A DNA stretch of 39,372 bases. It comes from Hypsibius dujardini (Eukaryota; Tardigrada; Eutardigrada; Parachela; Hypsibiidae). Below the pieces are notes generated by a model. That model had not been told where the DNA came from. It saw only the letters and a list, made by a program, of their open reading frames with translations, and ran no database searches. This document shows positions 11,101 through 21,800 of the stretch, in pieces. The stretch's first letter is position 1; every line of letters starts with the position of its first letter. A program made the position numbers and the translations under genes. The stretch is from assembly GCA_001579985.1 (NCBI GenBank), contig LRSR01002643.1, forward strand, positions 1 to 39,372. The letters are read 5' to 3'.

Positions 11101-11955
11101 TTCACGGTAATAATAACCGTTGTGGGAATTGTAGGAATAAATAGGAATTGTGGGAGTTAAAGCAATTCAAGGAGTTTTGGGAGTTATAGGAGTTATAGGA
11201 GATATAAGAGGTATAGAAGGTATGGAAGCCTGTTCGTTCGTCTGTCCATTCGTCGGAATTAAGCCTGTGCATCTATCCGTCCGTCTGCCGAACGTCAGTC
11301 GTATCGTTTACAGGCAGTCCATCCGTACTCCGTGAGTTCATTAACATATCATCGATTCTTCCACGATTCATCCGGCCGTCAGAAAGCTGTTTGTCTGTCC
11401 GTTCGCATTCCGACCAGGACCCGTCTGCTTGTCTGTTAGTTCTTTCGTCCGTTCATCAGGAGTCCGTCAATCCGGATGTTCAGTATTTCATCCATTCATC
11501 CCCCCGATAAATCATCCGCTAGTCCTTCCGTCCTTCCATTTGTTTACATGTCTTTCAGCATGTTTGCCCGTTAAGTCCATCATTTCATCAATCTGTCCGT
11601 CTATCCGTCCGCTGTCTGTCTGTCTGCATATCCGCCTCTGTCTGCATTTTCGACCGTTTTGTCCACCAATCCGTCTGTCTGTCCGTCCGCGAATTGCTTG
11701 ATACTCCCTATGGACTGATGACCGTCGGAAAAATTGTGGATGGACTGTAGACGGATGACTTACCTTTACGCTGTGAAAGAACGAACTGGCAGATGCACTG
11801 ATGAAATAATAAAACGTTTACCGACTGCGGCCAGACTCATTGACGGGCCATAGAGCCAAAAGTGGCAATCGAAGGATGAACGAATGGACTGCTTACAGGC
11901 GGAAGGATTACCGAGTTGCGAGCGGACTGAGTGGCAGACAAGCAGACGGATAGAC

Positions 11956-12032
<77 letters not shown>

Positions 12033-12465
12033 GAGACAGACAGACAGAAGGATGGATAAATGGACGGACGGAATAACGGACAGATTAACGGACGGGTGGC
12101 AGAACCCAAGGGCAGACGAACATGCAGACTGACTCCAGACGGTCTGAAGAATTGAAGGACGGATAGGTTGAAGGGGCCGAAGATCTTTTGGAGATCTCTT
12201 CTTACAACCGGTCTAACGGTCTAAGGAGGGACGGATAGACTGACTTTAGGCTGTACGATTGACGGCCGGCAGATGGACGCATTGACGAATGGATAGATTC
12301 TGAACAAACAGGCAGATTTTTCACGAACGGATAGATAGTGAACGAAGGGACAGACCGAGAAAGGGAATTCGAACTGTTTGATGAACTTTAGGCTTACTAA
12401 AATAGCATAAAAATGCATGCAGACAGCAAACCGTCCAACTTGAAAGAACGTCGTAAGCATAATTA
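11100..12465. repeat. Low-complexity tract that switches strand composition near 11.7 kb
   Basis: From about 11220 to 11700 the plus strand is built of TCCGTCCG, GTCTGTC and CATCCATC-like units. From about 11740 to 12460 it is built of the complementary type (GGACGGAC, CAGACAGA, GGATGGA). A perfect core of (CAGA)n lies at 11958-12050. A purine-rich run of GGAGTTATA-like units at 11131-11225 precedes it. The halves therefore behave as a long, imperfect inverted repeat. Open frames here are only translations of the repeats. Confidence 0.75.
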
Positions 12466-12832
12466 TTCGTTCAGAAATTTTTTTCCTGCTTCGATTAAAT
12501 ATTAAATTATTTTTTTTGTCTTTCAGAATTTAAGTGTCGTGAAGGAGACTGTTTATTTATTTCGCTCAATGCGGATGATCTAAGGAGCCGTCTCGCGAGA
12601 GTGCATTCGTTTCCGGATTTCATCGATCAGTCAAGGATCTTCAATTCATTCGCTGATTTTGAGGAGTGGAAGCAGAGCACAGTAACAATCACATTTTTGC
12701 AATTCGTCTGTCGCCATAGTGTGAAGAGGACAAGCCTCAGGCAAGATTACCAGCAGTTATCTGTGTTTTCTGATAGAGAGAGCGTTCAGAAAGAAAGGCG
12801 AATCCCCGTTTACTTCTTCAGCGTATATTCGG

Positions 12833-12985
12833 GTAAGCAACGGGGCTAGTAACGGGTATTGTAGCCGGTACTGTAACGAGCCACATAACAGGAAAGTAAC
12901 CGTAAGCATAACCGGAAGAGAAACCAGACGGGTAACCGGAAGGCTAACCAGAAAGGTAACCAGACGGGTAACCGAAAAGATTACT
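12833..12985 (+). repeat. Intronic array of GTAAC/GTAGCCGG units (copy A transposase)
   Basis: Directly after a candidate donor (GGGTAAGC) the intron repeats units such as AGTAACGGGT, TTGTAGCCGGT, ACTGTAACGAG, GGGTAACCGGAAGG and GGTAACCAGACG. Many units contain GGTAAC, resembling weak 5' splice sites in the transcribed sense. Confidence 0.6.
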
Positions 12986-14335
12986 GGTGCATTGACTAAT
13001 AATGTTGCAACGTGTTACTAGTAGATGAGATGATTATGGAGTCATAGTTTAAATCACATATTTCATAGCGGCAATACACAAGCAATTAATATCTATAGGT
13101 TCGTAAAACTGTGTATGGATACTTCCAGACTAGCTATTGTCTAGGCCATTACGGACATGACCCAGTCGATGATTTGCCAAACCAAATGCTGCCCCAAAGC
13201 TTTTGGGATGAAGTCGCCCGCCGTTTACAGTTTCATTTCGCACCGACTGACATTTTGCGAGTTCTTAGAACCGCGGCATGGAAAACGTTTGAAAGTTGTG
13301 CATTTTAGATATTTAACTGGCGAGAACTGAAACTAAACAATAGGTCCCAAAATGCTGTTTTTGTTATTGTCTTGGTCGATATCCCACCGCACTTAATTCC
13401 GATCGGTACACAAATTAATTTCTGCTGATTCTTCTATTAAATGAAAAAACGTTTGTTTCAACGGACAGCATATGTAATTGTACTATAGTATTTTATTTTT
13501 GTTTTCAGAATTTCCTTGCAAGGCCACCTGCCTTATATTCTGTACTTACTGAATAATGGGCAACACTAATTAAGTTGCACAAATTTGGCAAACTATATTT
13601 TGCTTGCAGGTGGTATACCAACAAGAGAAATGTATGCCGTTTTGACTGACACTCACAACATTCAACAAGAGAGTGATATCGGTCTACTTCCAGCAACGCT
13701 GACGACTTCGCCGCGCTTGAAGTTGTTTTCAAGCAAAAGCGCCAGTTAGCGGCAAATGAACGGACGCTATATTTCTCAAGAATAAGAACACGACACACTC
13801 ACGGTACCCCAAATTCCGGTTGGACATTTCATTGCGGTGATTCAGTAAGAATTTCAGCGTGAAACGCTGCGGCGGCACAGTCACAAAAGCATCTGCATTG
13901 ATGCAACACACGAAGTATTATTCATCGACTAGGATGCCGAATGTCAACTAGTGCGTGAACCAAAGTTTCCACAGGTAAATCACCTGCCACAAAAATCTGG
14001 TCGTGTTCGTCATCATTGCTCATCCCATGCACATCGGTCTCTCTATCTACCTGTCTGTCTACAAACATAGTGATCTACATACAATATATATTTTCGAAAG
14101 TTTTGAAAAACCAGCTTGCGCAATTTTGAAGTCAAAAATTGAGGACTAAGAATTTTCTTTTGTTTTAGGTTCCGGATTACTCTTTCGCACGAAAAACTGC
14201 CAGATTCCCCAATCCCATATTCCCCATCTGTGCTGTTAGATATTCCAAATTTCAAGAACCGGCAGTTCATGACTGCATGGCCATGTAAATTATCTGCCAG
14301 ATTTTCGTTGCACCAAAATTAAACGTGGGATAAGA

Positions 14336-14392
14336 CAAACAGACAAACAAACAGGCAGACAGGCAGACAGACGGACAGACAGACAGACAACG
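14336..14392 (+). repeat. CAGA/CAAA tetranucleotide repeat
   Basis: Plus-strand (ACAGACAAACAAACAGGCAG...) tetranucleotide repeat within the decayed MULE copy A, between its two C-terminal relics. Confidence 0.8.
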
Positions 14393-14736
14393 CGGGAACG
14401 CCAGAGTTCGAAGCAATCACCAAATACCAGAAAAAAAAGGAAAAAGATAAAAAAAGTTTGAGTTTGAGTTTTGACGTTCGTTCTAAATCAAGTTTAATTA
14501 CGAGATACATGGTCGATAAATGTAAACACACTCTGCCACTTAGCTCATTGGTGATAGACGTTTCGAAATAATAAATGACAAATATTATATTTTTTATTAT
14601 CACACAAATTGTTCGACCAGGAACACATCTTGTGCCTAGTGATATTTCCCGGATGCAATTATGTGTCCAACCGATAGGCAAAAACTCTTCACATGGCCGA
14701 CCAAAAAATTCTCATTTGGTCGAGAGCGCGCGCCGT

Positions 14737-15584
14737 TCAATAATGAATGCAACCAACCACGAGACCGGTGGTTTGCTCAAAGGCTGCCGCAGCGCTATCG
14801 TTTCGCAATTCAATACAACAAAAGCGAGGCTCCTTGTTGGTAGCGTCGTTACTAGTAGCTTTATCAATGTGAAAAAGGCCGACAAATCCCATTCCCCAGG
14901 GTTTCGTTGACGTCCAGTGACTGGTGAAAGCCCTCCCGTTCAATGGTCTTGAAATAAAGACAGTTGATAATTTAAGCGTTACGTCACCCATTACAAGTTC
15001 GCTTACACGTCCGGCTGCAATGCCCATTGCAACGCCCGTTACAAAGCCCGTTACATAGCCCGTTACACTGCTGGCTACATTATCTGCTACATTACCGGCT
15101 ACTCTACCTGTTACAGTGCTCATTATACAACTGCTCTTTACTCGAGATTTTACCTTACCGACGAAAGAAAAGGCGCCAATACTTGGGCATGACGTTTTTC
15201 CCAGCCCGATTGTACTTTTTCTTCGCCTTGTTGATGCCTTTTTGTTCGGAACGATTTGAAATTGTTCAGCAACTTAAACCAAGATTAAACGGTTACTGGA
15301 GAAACTTAGAGCAGACTGTTGTTACCATTTGTTGATGTAGGTTTTTTATCGTAGTTGAGCGGAACACCGAACACGGCAAAGTTGGGGAGGTCGTCCGGAT
15401 TTTCAGGATCTTGCTCCTCACCTTCTTCGGGCTCTTCGGCAAAAATTTGTTCAGCTTCGTTCTTTTCAGCAATTTCTGCAGCGGCGACGTCCTCCTCCTC
15501 AGCTCAAGAAAACCCAAAATCATTCTTTTCACCCGCACTGCTGGCAGTATCCTCTTCTTCGGATGCTGGCAGTATCTTCTTCTT
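14737..15584 (-). pseudogene. Convergent partner gene of MULE copy A, decayed
   Basis: On the minus strand three blocks can be matched to the copy at 33.1-33.8 kb. First is an acidic block (ASEEEDTASSAGEKNDFGFS, in-frame TGA, then AEEEDVAAAEIAEKNEAEQI ... DDLPNFAVFGVPLNYDKK) from about 15573 to 15333. Second is a basic block (KKYNRAGKNVMPKYWRLFFRR) at about 15290-15165. The last exon is 14947-14737 (TIEREGFHQSLDVNETLGNG, then after a +1 shift FHIDKATSNDATNKEPRF ... SAAAAFEQTTGLVVGCIHY, stop). The stop and shifts show loss of function. I do not recognise the family. Its pairing with a MULE transposase in both copies suggests an element-borne second gene or a host gene carried along. Confidence 0.55.
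15000..15130 (-). repeat. Intronic GTAACGGGC/GTAGCCGGTAAT array (copy A partner gene)
   Basis: On the minus strand the last intron of the partner gene repeats GTAACAGGTAGAGTAGCCGG, TAATGTAGC, GTAACGGGCTAT and GTAACGGGCTTT. It is the same kind of unit as in the transposase intron at 12.84 kb, again in the sense orientation of its own gene. Confidence 0.65.
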
Positions 15585-15653
15585 GGAACCTCATGATCCT
15601 GTGCTTGAAAATATCAAGCCTTGATATTTTCAAGCACAGGATCATGAGGTTCC
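15585..15653. repeat. Perfect palindrome, 34-bp arms with a 1-bp centre
   Basis: Arms 15585-15618 and 15620-15653 are exact reverse complements (left arm begins GGAACCTCATGATCCTGTGC) around a single C at 15619. There is no mismatch in 68 bases, unlike every other repeat here, so it is very young or an artefact of sequencing or assembly. It abuts the acidic block of the decayed partner gene. Confidence 0.95.
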
Positions 15654-15659
15654 AGAACT

Positions 15660-16060
15660 GAGTTTTTATGCTGCACATCTATGATCTGTCCAATACCACT
15701 AACAGTAGGTTGCTAGAGAACGAAACTGGCCGACTTTGACCATTTTTGTTGGAAATTGGTCATTCAACAAACGTGAAACTAATGATTTCTAATTTTGGAA
15801 CAACAGCTTTTCACGAAGTGCGCCCACTGCGCTGTACTGGAATCCACAGTCGGATAAACCAATGAAGCCGCATGCGTTATCGGTTAAAGCAGTACACTCG
15901 GTTCGTTCTGGGGATGACGTTTAGGATACAGACACACGGGCAGGCAGGCAGGCAGGCAGGCAGGCAGACTGACAGACAGACAAGCAGGCAGACAAGCAGG
16001 CAGACATTGCGACAGGACTTTTCACAAAAAAGGTTCAAATTCGCCTTTTTTCCTAGGTGA
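15660..16060 (+). other. No gene; contains a CAGG/CAGA repeat at about 15936-16010
   Basis: No coding or RNA feature recognised. The tetranucleotide run reads GGGCAGGCAGGCAGGCAGGC, then CAGACTGACAGACAGACAAG. The dispersed repeat R begins at the right edge. Confidence 0.6.
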
Positions 16061-16061
16061 A

Positions 16062-16846
16062 TTTAATCCGAGGGGGGCCTAAGGTCTGATCCCCAGTGGG
16101 CCCCCTGGGATTTTAAAACATTTTTAGAAAATCTGTTTTTCGCTGAAATTTGAGCTTTTTTGAGGTCTAATGTAAGCTTCCGTTTGATGAATACAAATGG
16201 GAGGTTTGAAGCATTCAAAAAACCGTTCAAACTTAATGAAAAACTGATGCTTTTCAACACGTTTTAAAATCCCCAGAGGTCCTCTGCAAATCAGACCCCC
16301 ACACCCCCTACAAGTGTCAAAATGATCAGAGAGAAAGGGCAGAATTTTGGAGCCAATCTTGAAAAAAACATTTTGCCCCTTTGCCCACCCCCTGGCCCCC
16401 AGATGAAGGTTCACAGTTCTGACCTGCACGGACCGCAAACGAGTCCCTGTCGCGAGCTATAGCTTGAGCAACCCGTGCTCGGAGGAATGTGTGTGGATAG
16501 AAATATAAAACGATTTGAAGACACGCAGGCAAAAAATTGAGCGGAAATAAGCTGCAGTAGTAGAAGGGGTTTTCATTTGAGAAAGGTCTTTATGAAGTAC
16601 ACCCACAGAAACTCATGAGCCACCGCAGCAGCAGCAATTTCGAATCTGTCAGCCACAGCGCCACAAAAACACCGAATGGCCTTGATTAACCGCAATGGCG
16701 CTTTGTTCGTCGGCGAAGGCCATGAGAGGCGGATCTAAAAATGAGCAAACGAACGAAACAAATTATGAAAAAAGAGACACAGGGAGCAGTTTTCTGACAA
16801 TTCATGAGGGTTCACTTACGCCTGTACTCGTTGGGAATCTTCTGCT
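16062..16846. repeat. Duplicated segment R, copy A (MITE plus 3' end of the WD40 gene)
   Basis: This segment is repeated in the same orientation at 29131-29896 with scattered substitutions and small indels. It contains an inverted-repeat element (about 16065-16312) and, further right, the last exon and part of the penultimate exon of the F-box/WD40 gene. Because introns and flanks are included, the copying was at the DNA level, not by retroposition. Confidence 0.85.
16065..16312. mobile_element. MITE-like inverted-repeat element (in R, copy A)
   Basis: The left end (GGGGGCCTAAGGTCTGATCC ... CTGGGATTTTAAAAC) and the complement of the right end (GGGGGTGTGGGGGTCTGATT ... CTGGGGATTTTAAAAC) form an imperfect TIR of about 50 bp. 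The middle has no coding content. The same element lies at the same place in copy B, so it inserted before the duplication. Confidence 0.6.
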
Positions 16847-17952
16847 CCCACACCAGCGACGCCTTATCCCGCAATGTGTGCACTGCCGCACGGACGTGCC
16901 ACGGCTGCCGTTCAGCTAGACCGAACTGTGACAGCGACACTAGGTGACCGTCCGTCGCGTGAATTCTAGAAATGTGCGTAGTATGGCCCAGCTCGAGGGA
17001 ATGGTCCTTCACCAGTGCCAATGACTTGGCATCAAACTCGAAAATCTGAAAAACAGTCATTGAGAAAAAATCAGTACCTCGAGCACGGATGGCAAAACTA
17101 AATTAAAACTAAATTTTTTAAGTCATCAATTTCTAGTTAGGGGTGTAAAGTTTCTGGAAAAAAACTGACTGAAAGTAACGATTCAAAGGGGAAAAAATAC
17201 AGAAAAACATAATTGGTCGTCAGATAATTTCATGTTGGGCCGTACCCAAGAAGTACACATCATCGGCTTGCACATCACCACTTATTTACAGCGTTTATTT
17301 CGCTATTTAAACTTGCCAATCTCCCTGGTTTTGCACACCCTTCCAAAACTAGGAACAAGAAAAAAACTAAGTTAAAAATGTTAGTCACTAATTTCGGGTT
17401 CAGTAAAAAAAAAAAATTGTGAACTAATCTAAATAGGTTTTGCTATCATTAAGCTGGAGCTTATTGACCGTCCCAGTATTCACATACTTTGCCACCTTCC
17501 GCTCCAATCCAGTATTGACCCTCGTGAAGACTCGTGGCAGCTAAGTACTCCCGGAGACCGCGTTGGGACGCCCCAATATCTGGGACCTTGAATCGAGAGA
17601 AACAACGGAAAGACAAAAATCATTTACATCTTCTGACCTGAAGAAATGGTTTCGGTCGACAAGAATATTTATCGAAAAAACAAACCATCGCTTCCGCCGC
17701 CAGCTGTAAGGTACGCAGATCGTACTGCCGAATTGTTCGACGATTGCCAGTGATACCGGCCGAGTAGACGAAACCACAGTTCATTTGCACGTCGTTCTCG
17801 ATGCCGCTGTCGAATTCCGTGAATATTTTGGCAATGAAGCTGTTCGGTGAGCGGATATCATAAAGAGAAAGCTAAAAGTGGAGTCGGTACTCAATTATTC
17901 CTGCGAGAACAGCTAAACCAGGTCCGCGATGTCAGGCAGATTGACAATCAGT

Positions 17953-17988
<36 letters not shown>

Positions 17989-18299
17989 CAAACAGACAGA
18001 CAGACAGACAGACAGACTTATAGGCAGACTCTTCAGTGCTCACCAGAGCTGGGCCGCTAATTTAGCAGCCGCTAAATCCGCTAAACCCGCTAGACTTATC
18101 AAAGCGCAATCTCGGGTGTTTAACGTTGGCGCGCGTTAAACACCCGAGATAGCGCTTTGATAAGAGATTGCGCTTTGATAAGTCTAGCGGGTTTAGCAGC
18201 TGCTAAATTAGCGACCCAGCTCTGGTGCTCACCATGGCATTCTCTGTTCCTACTACAATGAGGTCCTGCTGCCAGGCATGAGTGCATACGACACCCGTT
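16649..18299 (-). CDS. C-terminal half of an F-box/WD40 protein (five exons)
   Basis: Minus-strand exons 18299-18233, 17871-17686, 17586-17488, 17045-16820 and 16734-16649 join in consistent phase (donors GTGAGC, GTTTGT, GTATGT, GTAAGT) to give about 221 residues and a TGA stop. WD40-type strands are visible: DLIVVGTENAMLSLYDIRSP, GITGNRRTIRQYDLRTLQ, GQYWIGAEGGKIFEFDAKSL, and the terminal MAFADEQSAIAVNQGHSVFL-WRCG. The first exon begins in phase 2, so coding sequence upstream is missing here. The best candidate is the F-box gene half at 27.2-28.6 kb on the same strand. Together they would make about 448 residues, the size of FBXW9-type substrate adaptors of SCF ubiquitin ligases. The family assignment is inference. 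A MITE sits on the first donor. Confidence 0.7.
17083..17345. repeat. ACTAAA-type repeat start and MITE-end relic in a WD40 gene intron
   Basis: At 17089 the sequence GGATGGCAAAACTAAATTAA matches the start of the ACTAAA-rich intron repeats at 20.2 and 21.2 kb. At about 17280-17342, TTACAGCGTTTATTTCGCTA and GGTTTTGCACACCCTTCC match the terminal repeat of the MITE at 34779-35067 with a few differences, so a single end of that element is stranded here. Confidence 0.55.
17953..18018 (+). repeat. CAGG then CAGA tetranucleotide repeat
   Basis: About ten CAGG units followed by about five CAGA units, in an intron of the WD40 gene, close to the hAT-type MITE. Confidence 0.9.
18044..18224. mobile_element. 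hAT-type palindromic MITE with perfect 8-bp TSD
   Basis: The 181-bp element begins CAGAGCTGGGCCGCTAATTT and ends with the complement (CTAAATTAGCGACCCAGCTCTG). Nearly its whole length is self-complementary, including AGACTTATCAAAGCGCAATC and GGGTGTTTAACG. It is flanked by GTGCTCAC at 18036-18043 and 18225-18232. An 8-bp TSD and CAG...CTG ends are the hAT signature. On the minus strand the TSD reads GTGAGCAC, which is the splice donor of the exon ending at 18233, so insertion duplicated the donor motif and left it usable. Confidence 0.92.
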
Positions 18300-18881
18300 C
18301 TACAAATTAATACAAAACTTCTTCACTAAATCCGAGAAACAAGACGTCAAATTTCCCCGGAGAAATGTGAAATTAGGGTAATTTACTTGAGCTTGCGAGA
18401 AGGCCCTACGGATAACTCGTGACTGTTTTATGCCTTGAAATAGCCTTGTTTTAGAGGATAAAGTAAGGCTTTATTCTCTGCAAAATCAGGGCCAAAACTC
18501 CAATACTTTCTTGGCATTTTAAGTGACCTGCCGCAAAGGCTGTTATCCAGCCTGTAGTATTGCCACTTATTTTTGCAAGACTCAAGGCTGTTTATAGGGA
18601 TGATTTTTAGGAACCTCCCTCGAAATTCATCCAATCACGAGTCGTTTAAATTATCGGTTAACGAATGACGTTACAGGCTGATGGGCAAATGAAAATTTGA
18701 TTTGGTATTTTTGGTCGTGGATACAATAACCCATGGGCGAACGACAGTTCAACGCAAGAACAGCTAAAGAGCGTAAGCGTAAACGTAATTAAAGATGGGA
18801 CATAAAAATGGACATTACTTGGGCCAGCATAACTGATAAAAACAACTACAAGATTACTGGACGTAACAATGTAAAATCTCG
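18300..18881. other. Intergenic; one 68-codon minus frame, no recognised gene
   Basis: Between the BEN gene stop and the first WD40 C-terminal exon there is a minus frame at 18428-18634 with no family features. If an EnSpm element was inserted here its downstream end should lie in this stretch, but I could not find a convincing CACTA-type terminus or TSD. Confidence 0.4.
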
Positions 18882-21800
18882 TTATTCGTCTTGGATGAAA
18901 CTGTCGTTGATGTAGCTCGTGCTGCTGCTATTCATGCTGATGTCGCCGGCATTTTGTTTCGGTGTTTTGCTCTTGATTTCCTGCAAGTAGAGATGACAAG
19001 AACGGATATTCAACTAATTGGTATTTTTTGTAAACTAAAAATTAGTTACTGAAAGTTTTTAGTTCAGTTTTTTTTAGTAACTAAGGTTTTTACTGTAGCG
19101 TGAGTCGCAGTAAATGGACAAATTTTAGTTTCATTAGCTTATCAGTTAAATTTTAATTAACTGCATTTTTCAGTCTAGTTTGTTTAAGAACCCAGAAAAA
19201 CCAAAACTGAACAATTGGTTACCGAAAAAGTTTAAATTTAATTGCTTTAATTAAGTTTTCCTATCTTTACCTGTAAGTACACGCTAACGCGCTGTCGAAA
19301 ATCAGCGTCCGAGATGGTCATTAGATTCTTTTCGCTGATGAAGATGTTGGTAAAATCTGCAACAAAAATAAATGAAATATTTAGAATATGGAATCCAGTA
19401 AATTTTTAGCTGTCAATATGCACATTTTTAGATCACCATACTAAAATTAATAAATTGGTCCAATTCACAAACATTGTAAAGATTGGGAAACAATTTGCGT
19501 CAGACTTACCACGAAGTGTGCTTAGCTTCGCATCGTTCAGAACCCTGGTGCCAAGCTTGGAGTGCTTGATGTTCTTCTCCTTCAGCACAGAGCTGAGCAT
19601 TTCCTCCTTGCTGAACAAGCCCCGCATTCCTTCCCGGATGGCAACGGAAACGGTATGCTTAAGCAGCATTTTGACCTGTACGGATCATTGTTGATTCAGA
19701 CACATACAGCACTGTGAAAGAACGACAGCGACCAGACTTACGCACCAGAACGGGGTCCTTGGAGATTCTCTTGCTGTGTGCCGACTGAAAATCGCCATTT
19801 TGGAGCTGCAAAGGCAACAGTCGCTTATCGTTTAGTATGAGTAAAGAACTGCCAAACAGTTCGCATAAAAAATCCATAACTTGGCCGAAAAAGCTAAATC
19901 GTCGCATACCTTATCTCGGAGCTCCTTGAGCTCTTTCTGAACATCATTCAGCAGCTTTTCGTAACCTCCAATGCGTTTCTCATACTCCAACGTTTCTGAC
20001 TGTTGCTTCTAAAAACAAATAAGGTGACTATACCTGTAAGCAAAACTTTAAGTAACAATGGCATACTTCCTTAACTCTACTTACCGAAACAATTTGTTCA
20101 AAAGTTTTCCGCATGTCCGCAAACTAGATTGCACAAAGAATCAGATTCCTCTGTTAAGATTTCTCAACCGGCGGTCCGCCAAAAATCTTTTGAGTGGAGA
20201 TGGAAAAACTAAAATCGCTAAACTGAAACTATACTAAGTAACCTTAATTAACTAAATTTTTTGTTTTATTTTTTGTTTGGTTTCTTAAAAGCACCAAACT
20301 AAAAGTTTAAATTTAACAGGTAAAAACTAGACAAACTAAAAATAATTAAACTAAAACTGAAACGAGACAACGTGTTAGTTACTTAAAAAAAATACACGAA
20401 ATCCGTAGTAACTAATTTTTAGTTGACTACAATATCTAATTATAGTAGACAAATTTAGTTTTGCATCCCTAGCAATGATCTTGCAAGAAGGCGCCCAACA
20501 CGTCCCCAAATTGGTTCATAAAGATACCTGCTCAGCCAACAACTTTCCACCGTGGTTGTACGTTTGGTGTGAGTGCCCACCATATGGAGAGTGATACTGG
20601 GGCTGGAGTGGGTAGTGCGCCATAGGTTGAGGCATGTAACCGTGGTGGTAATCGTGTGGGGCAGCATGACCACCGTAACCGGAGAATATTGGAGGCGGCG
20701 AGTAAGTCGGCGGAGCCGCCATACCCTGGTACGTGGTACCCACGCTAGCTGGATGAGGCGATGGTCCAGCTTGATCATAGTGAGGAGCATGGAAATACAG
20801 CTGCTGTGCCGGTTGAGAACTGCTAGGATTGCCGTTCGGTGACGCATGATGTGGAGCTACACCGGACCCAGGAAGAGCAAACGTCACCTCAGATGATACC
20901 GCGGTCACCGATGCGGTTGGGGCCAAGTCACCAACAGCAATTTCGGAGGGACCAAGTTGATCAACAGAGCCTGGAATAGTCGCAGCAATTATCATCGACA
21001 TTATATATCGAATGGGGAAATTTGATATGAACAAATTGACAGCTATCAAAAGACAGAAGAAATACATTCGTTACTTGACTTACTCTGTATAGCGGTCGCT
21101 GATGTAGAGGAGCGAGGAGCCTGGTTGTTCGATGAAATGGGCGCTTGGTCGACAGCCTCAGATACCTAAATCAACAAATCTAGTTTTTTTCACCAAGCTA
21201 CAGCGTGAAGAACTCTAGTGCAATTCAGTAATAAAATTGTGAATTTAGGGATGGAGAAACTAAACTAATATAAATAAATTAAACTAAAACTAGCCTAACG
21301 TTTTTATAAACTAGAGTTTAGGGTTTAGTTTTTTTAATCAACTGAAAACTAAATTAGAAGTTTTAGCAACTAAAGATTTAACATGAAAAATCTAAAAAGC
21401 TAAAATTACTCAACTAATTTGACTAAATCTGGACTAATAGTTTCAGCAGTGAAAAACTAAACCAAAAACCTTCAGTAACTAAGTTTTAATAAATTAAAAA
21501 AACTTATTAGATAAAACAATCAGTTAAAACAATTAATTAACTACTTTCAGTTTTTGCCTTTCTTACCTGTGATGATTCCTTGAGGTACAGCTCGCCGAGT
21601 GTTTTGTAGTCTTGCTCGTTTCCGAAGAGCAGTTTGTCCAACTCCAGTTTCGTACGCTCTGGTCACGTAAAAAACAGCAAGAAAAATAAAACATGGTTTT
21701 TTTTGCGCAAGAGCCAACGTGAAACAGTATAATCTCACCGTTGTCCAGCTGTACTATCAGGCACGGATAGTATAATCCTTTCCATTTGGCATCGCACTTC

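Larger units (their letters stand above)
12526..14470 (+). pseudogene. MULE (Mutator-like) transposase, copy A, internally deleted
   Basis: An exon after TTTCAG (12526 to about 12822) carries the N-terminal module VHSFPDFIDQSRIFNSFADF...EEWKQ...CRHSVKRTS, as in MULE/FAR1-like DNA-binding regions. The next exon (13099-13308) reads SYCLGHYGHDPVDDLP and a Leu-rich helix ending LRVLRTAAWKTFE. Fragments at 13609-13990 include REMYAVL, RQLAAN and the catalytic-start motif CIDATHE. There the copy is broken: the rest of the DDE domain and the SWIM zinc finger present in copy B are missing. C-terminal remnants (VPDYSFAR, then a basic tail near 14400-14470) persist. Frameshifts occur around 13690-13740, and the donor corresponding to copy B's GTACGT is lost. 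It is not functional. Confidence 0.75.

Noticed and set aside
11958-12050. Possible CRISPR array
   Set aside because: Uninterrupted 4-bp units with no spacers, in an animal-like genome.
11837-12132. Repetitive SVCLSVC / DRQTDRQT proteins
   Set aside because: Translations of (CAGA)n simple sequence on either strand.
14737-15123. 128-codon minus frame with a VTGYVTGFVTG-type repeat protein
   Set aside because: The repetitive part is intronic GTAACGGGC repeats read as protein. Only the part from 14947 downwards is exon-like, and it is frameshifted.
15355-15624. Ser-rich plus-strand frame
   Set aside because: Antisense of the acidic block of the decayed MULE partner gene, ending in the palindrome.
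16400-16480. tRNA-like look of CGAGTCCCTGTCGCGAGCTATAGC
   Set aside because: No cloverleaf with A- and B-box spacing; it is part of the duplicated segment R.
20573-20842. 89-codon plus-strand frame opposite the BEN gene
   Set aside because: Antisense shadow of the Pro/His-rich exon 4, which has in-phase splice neighbours.
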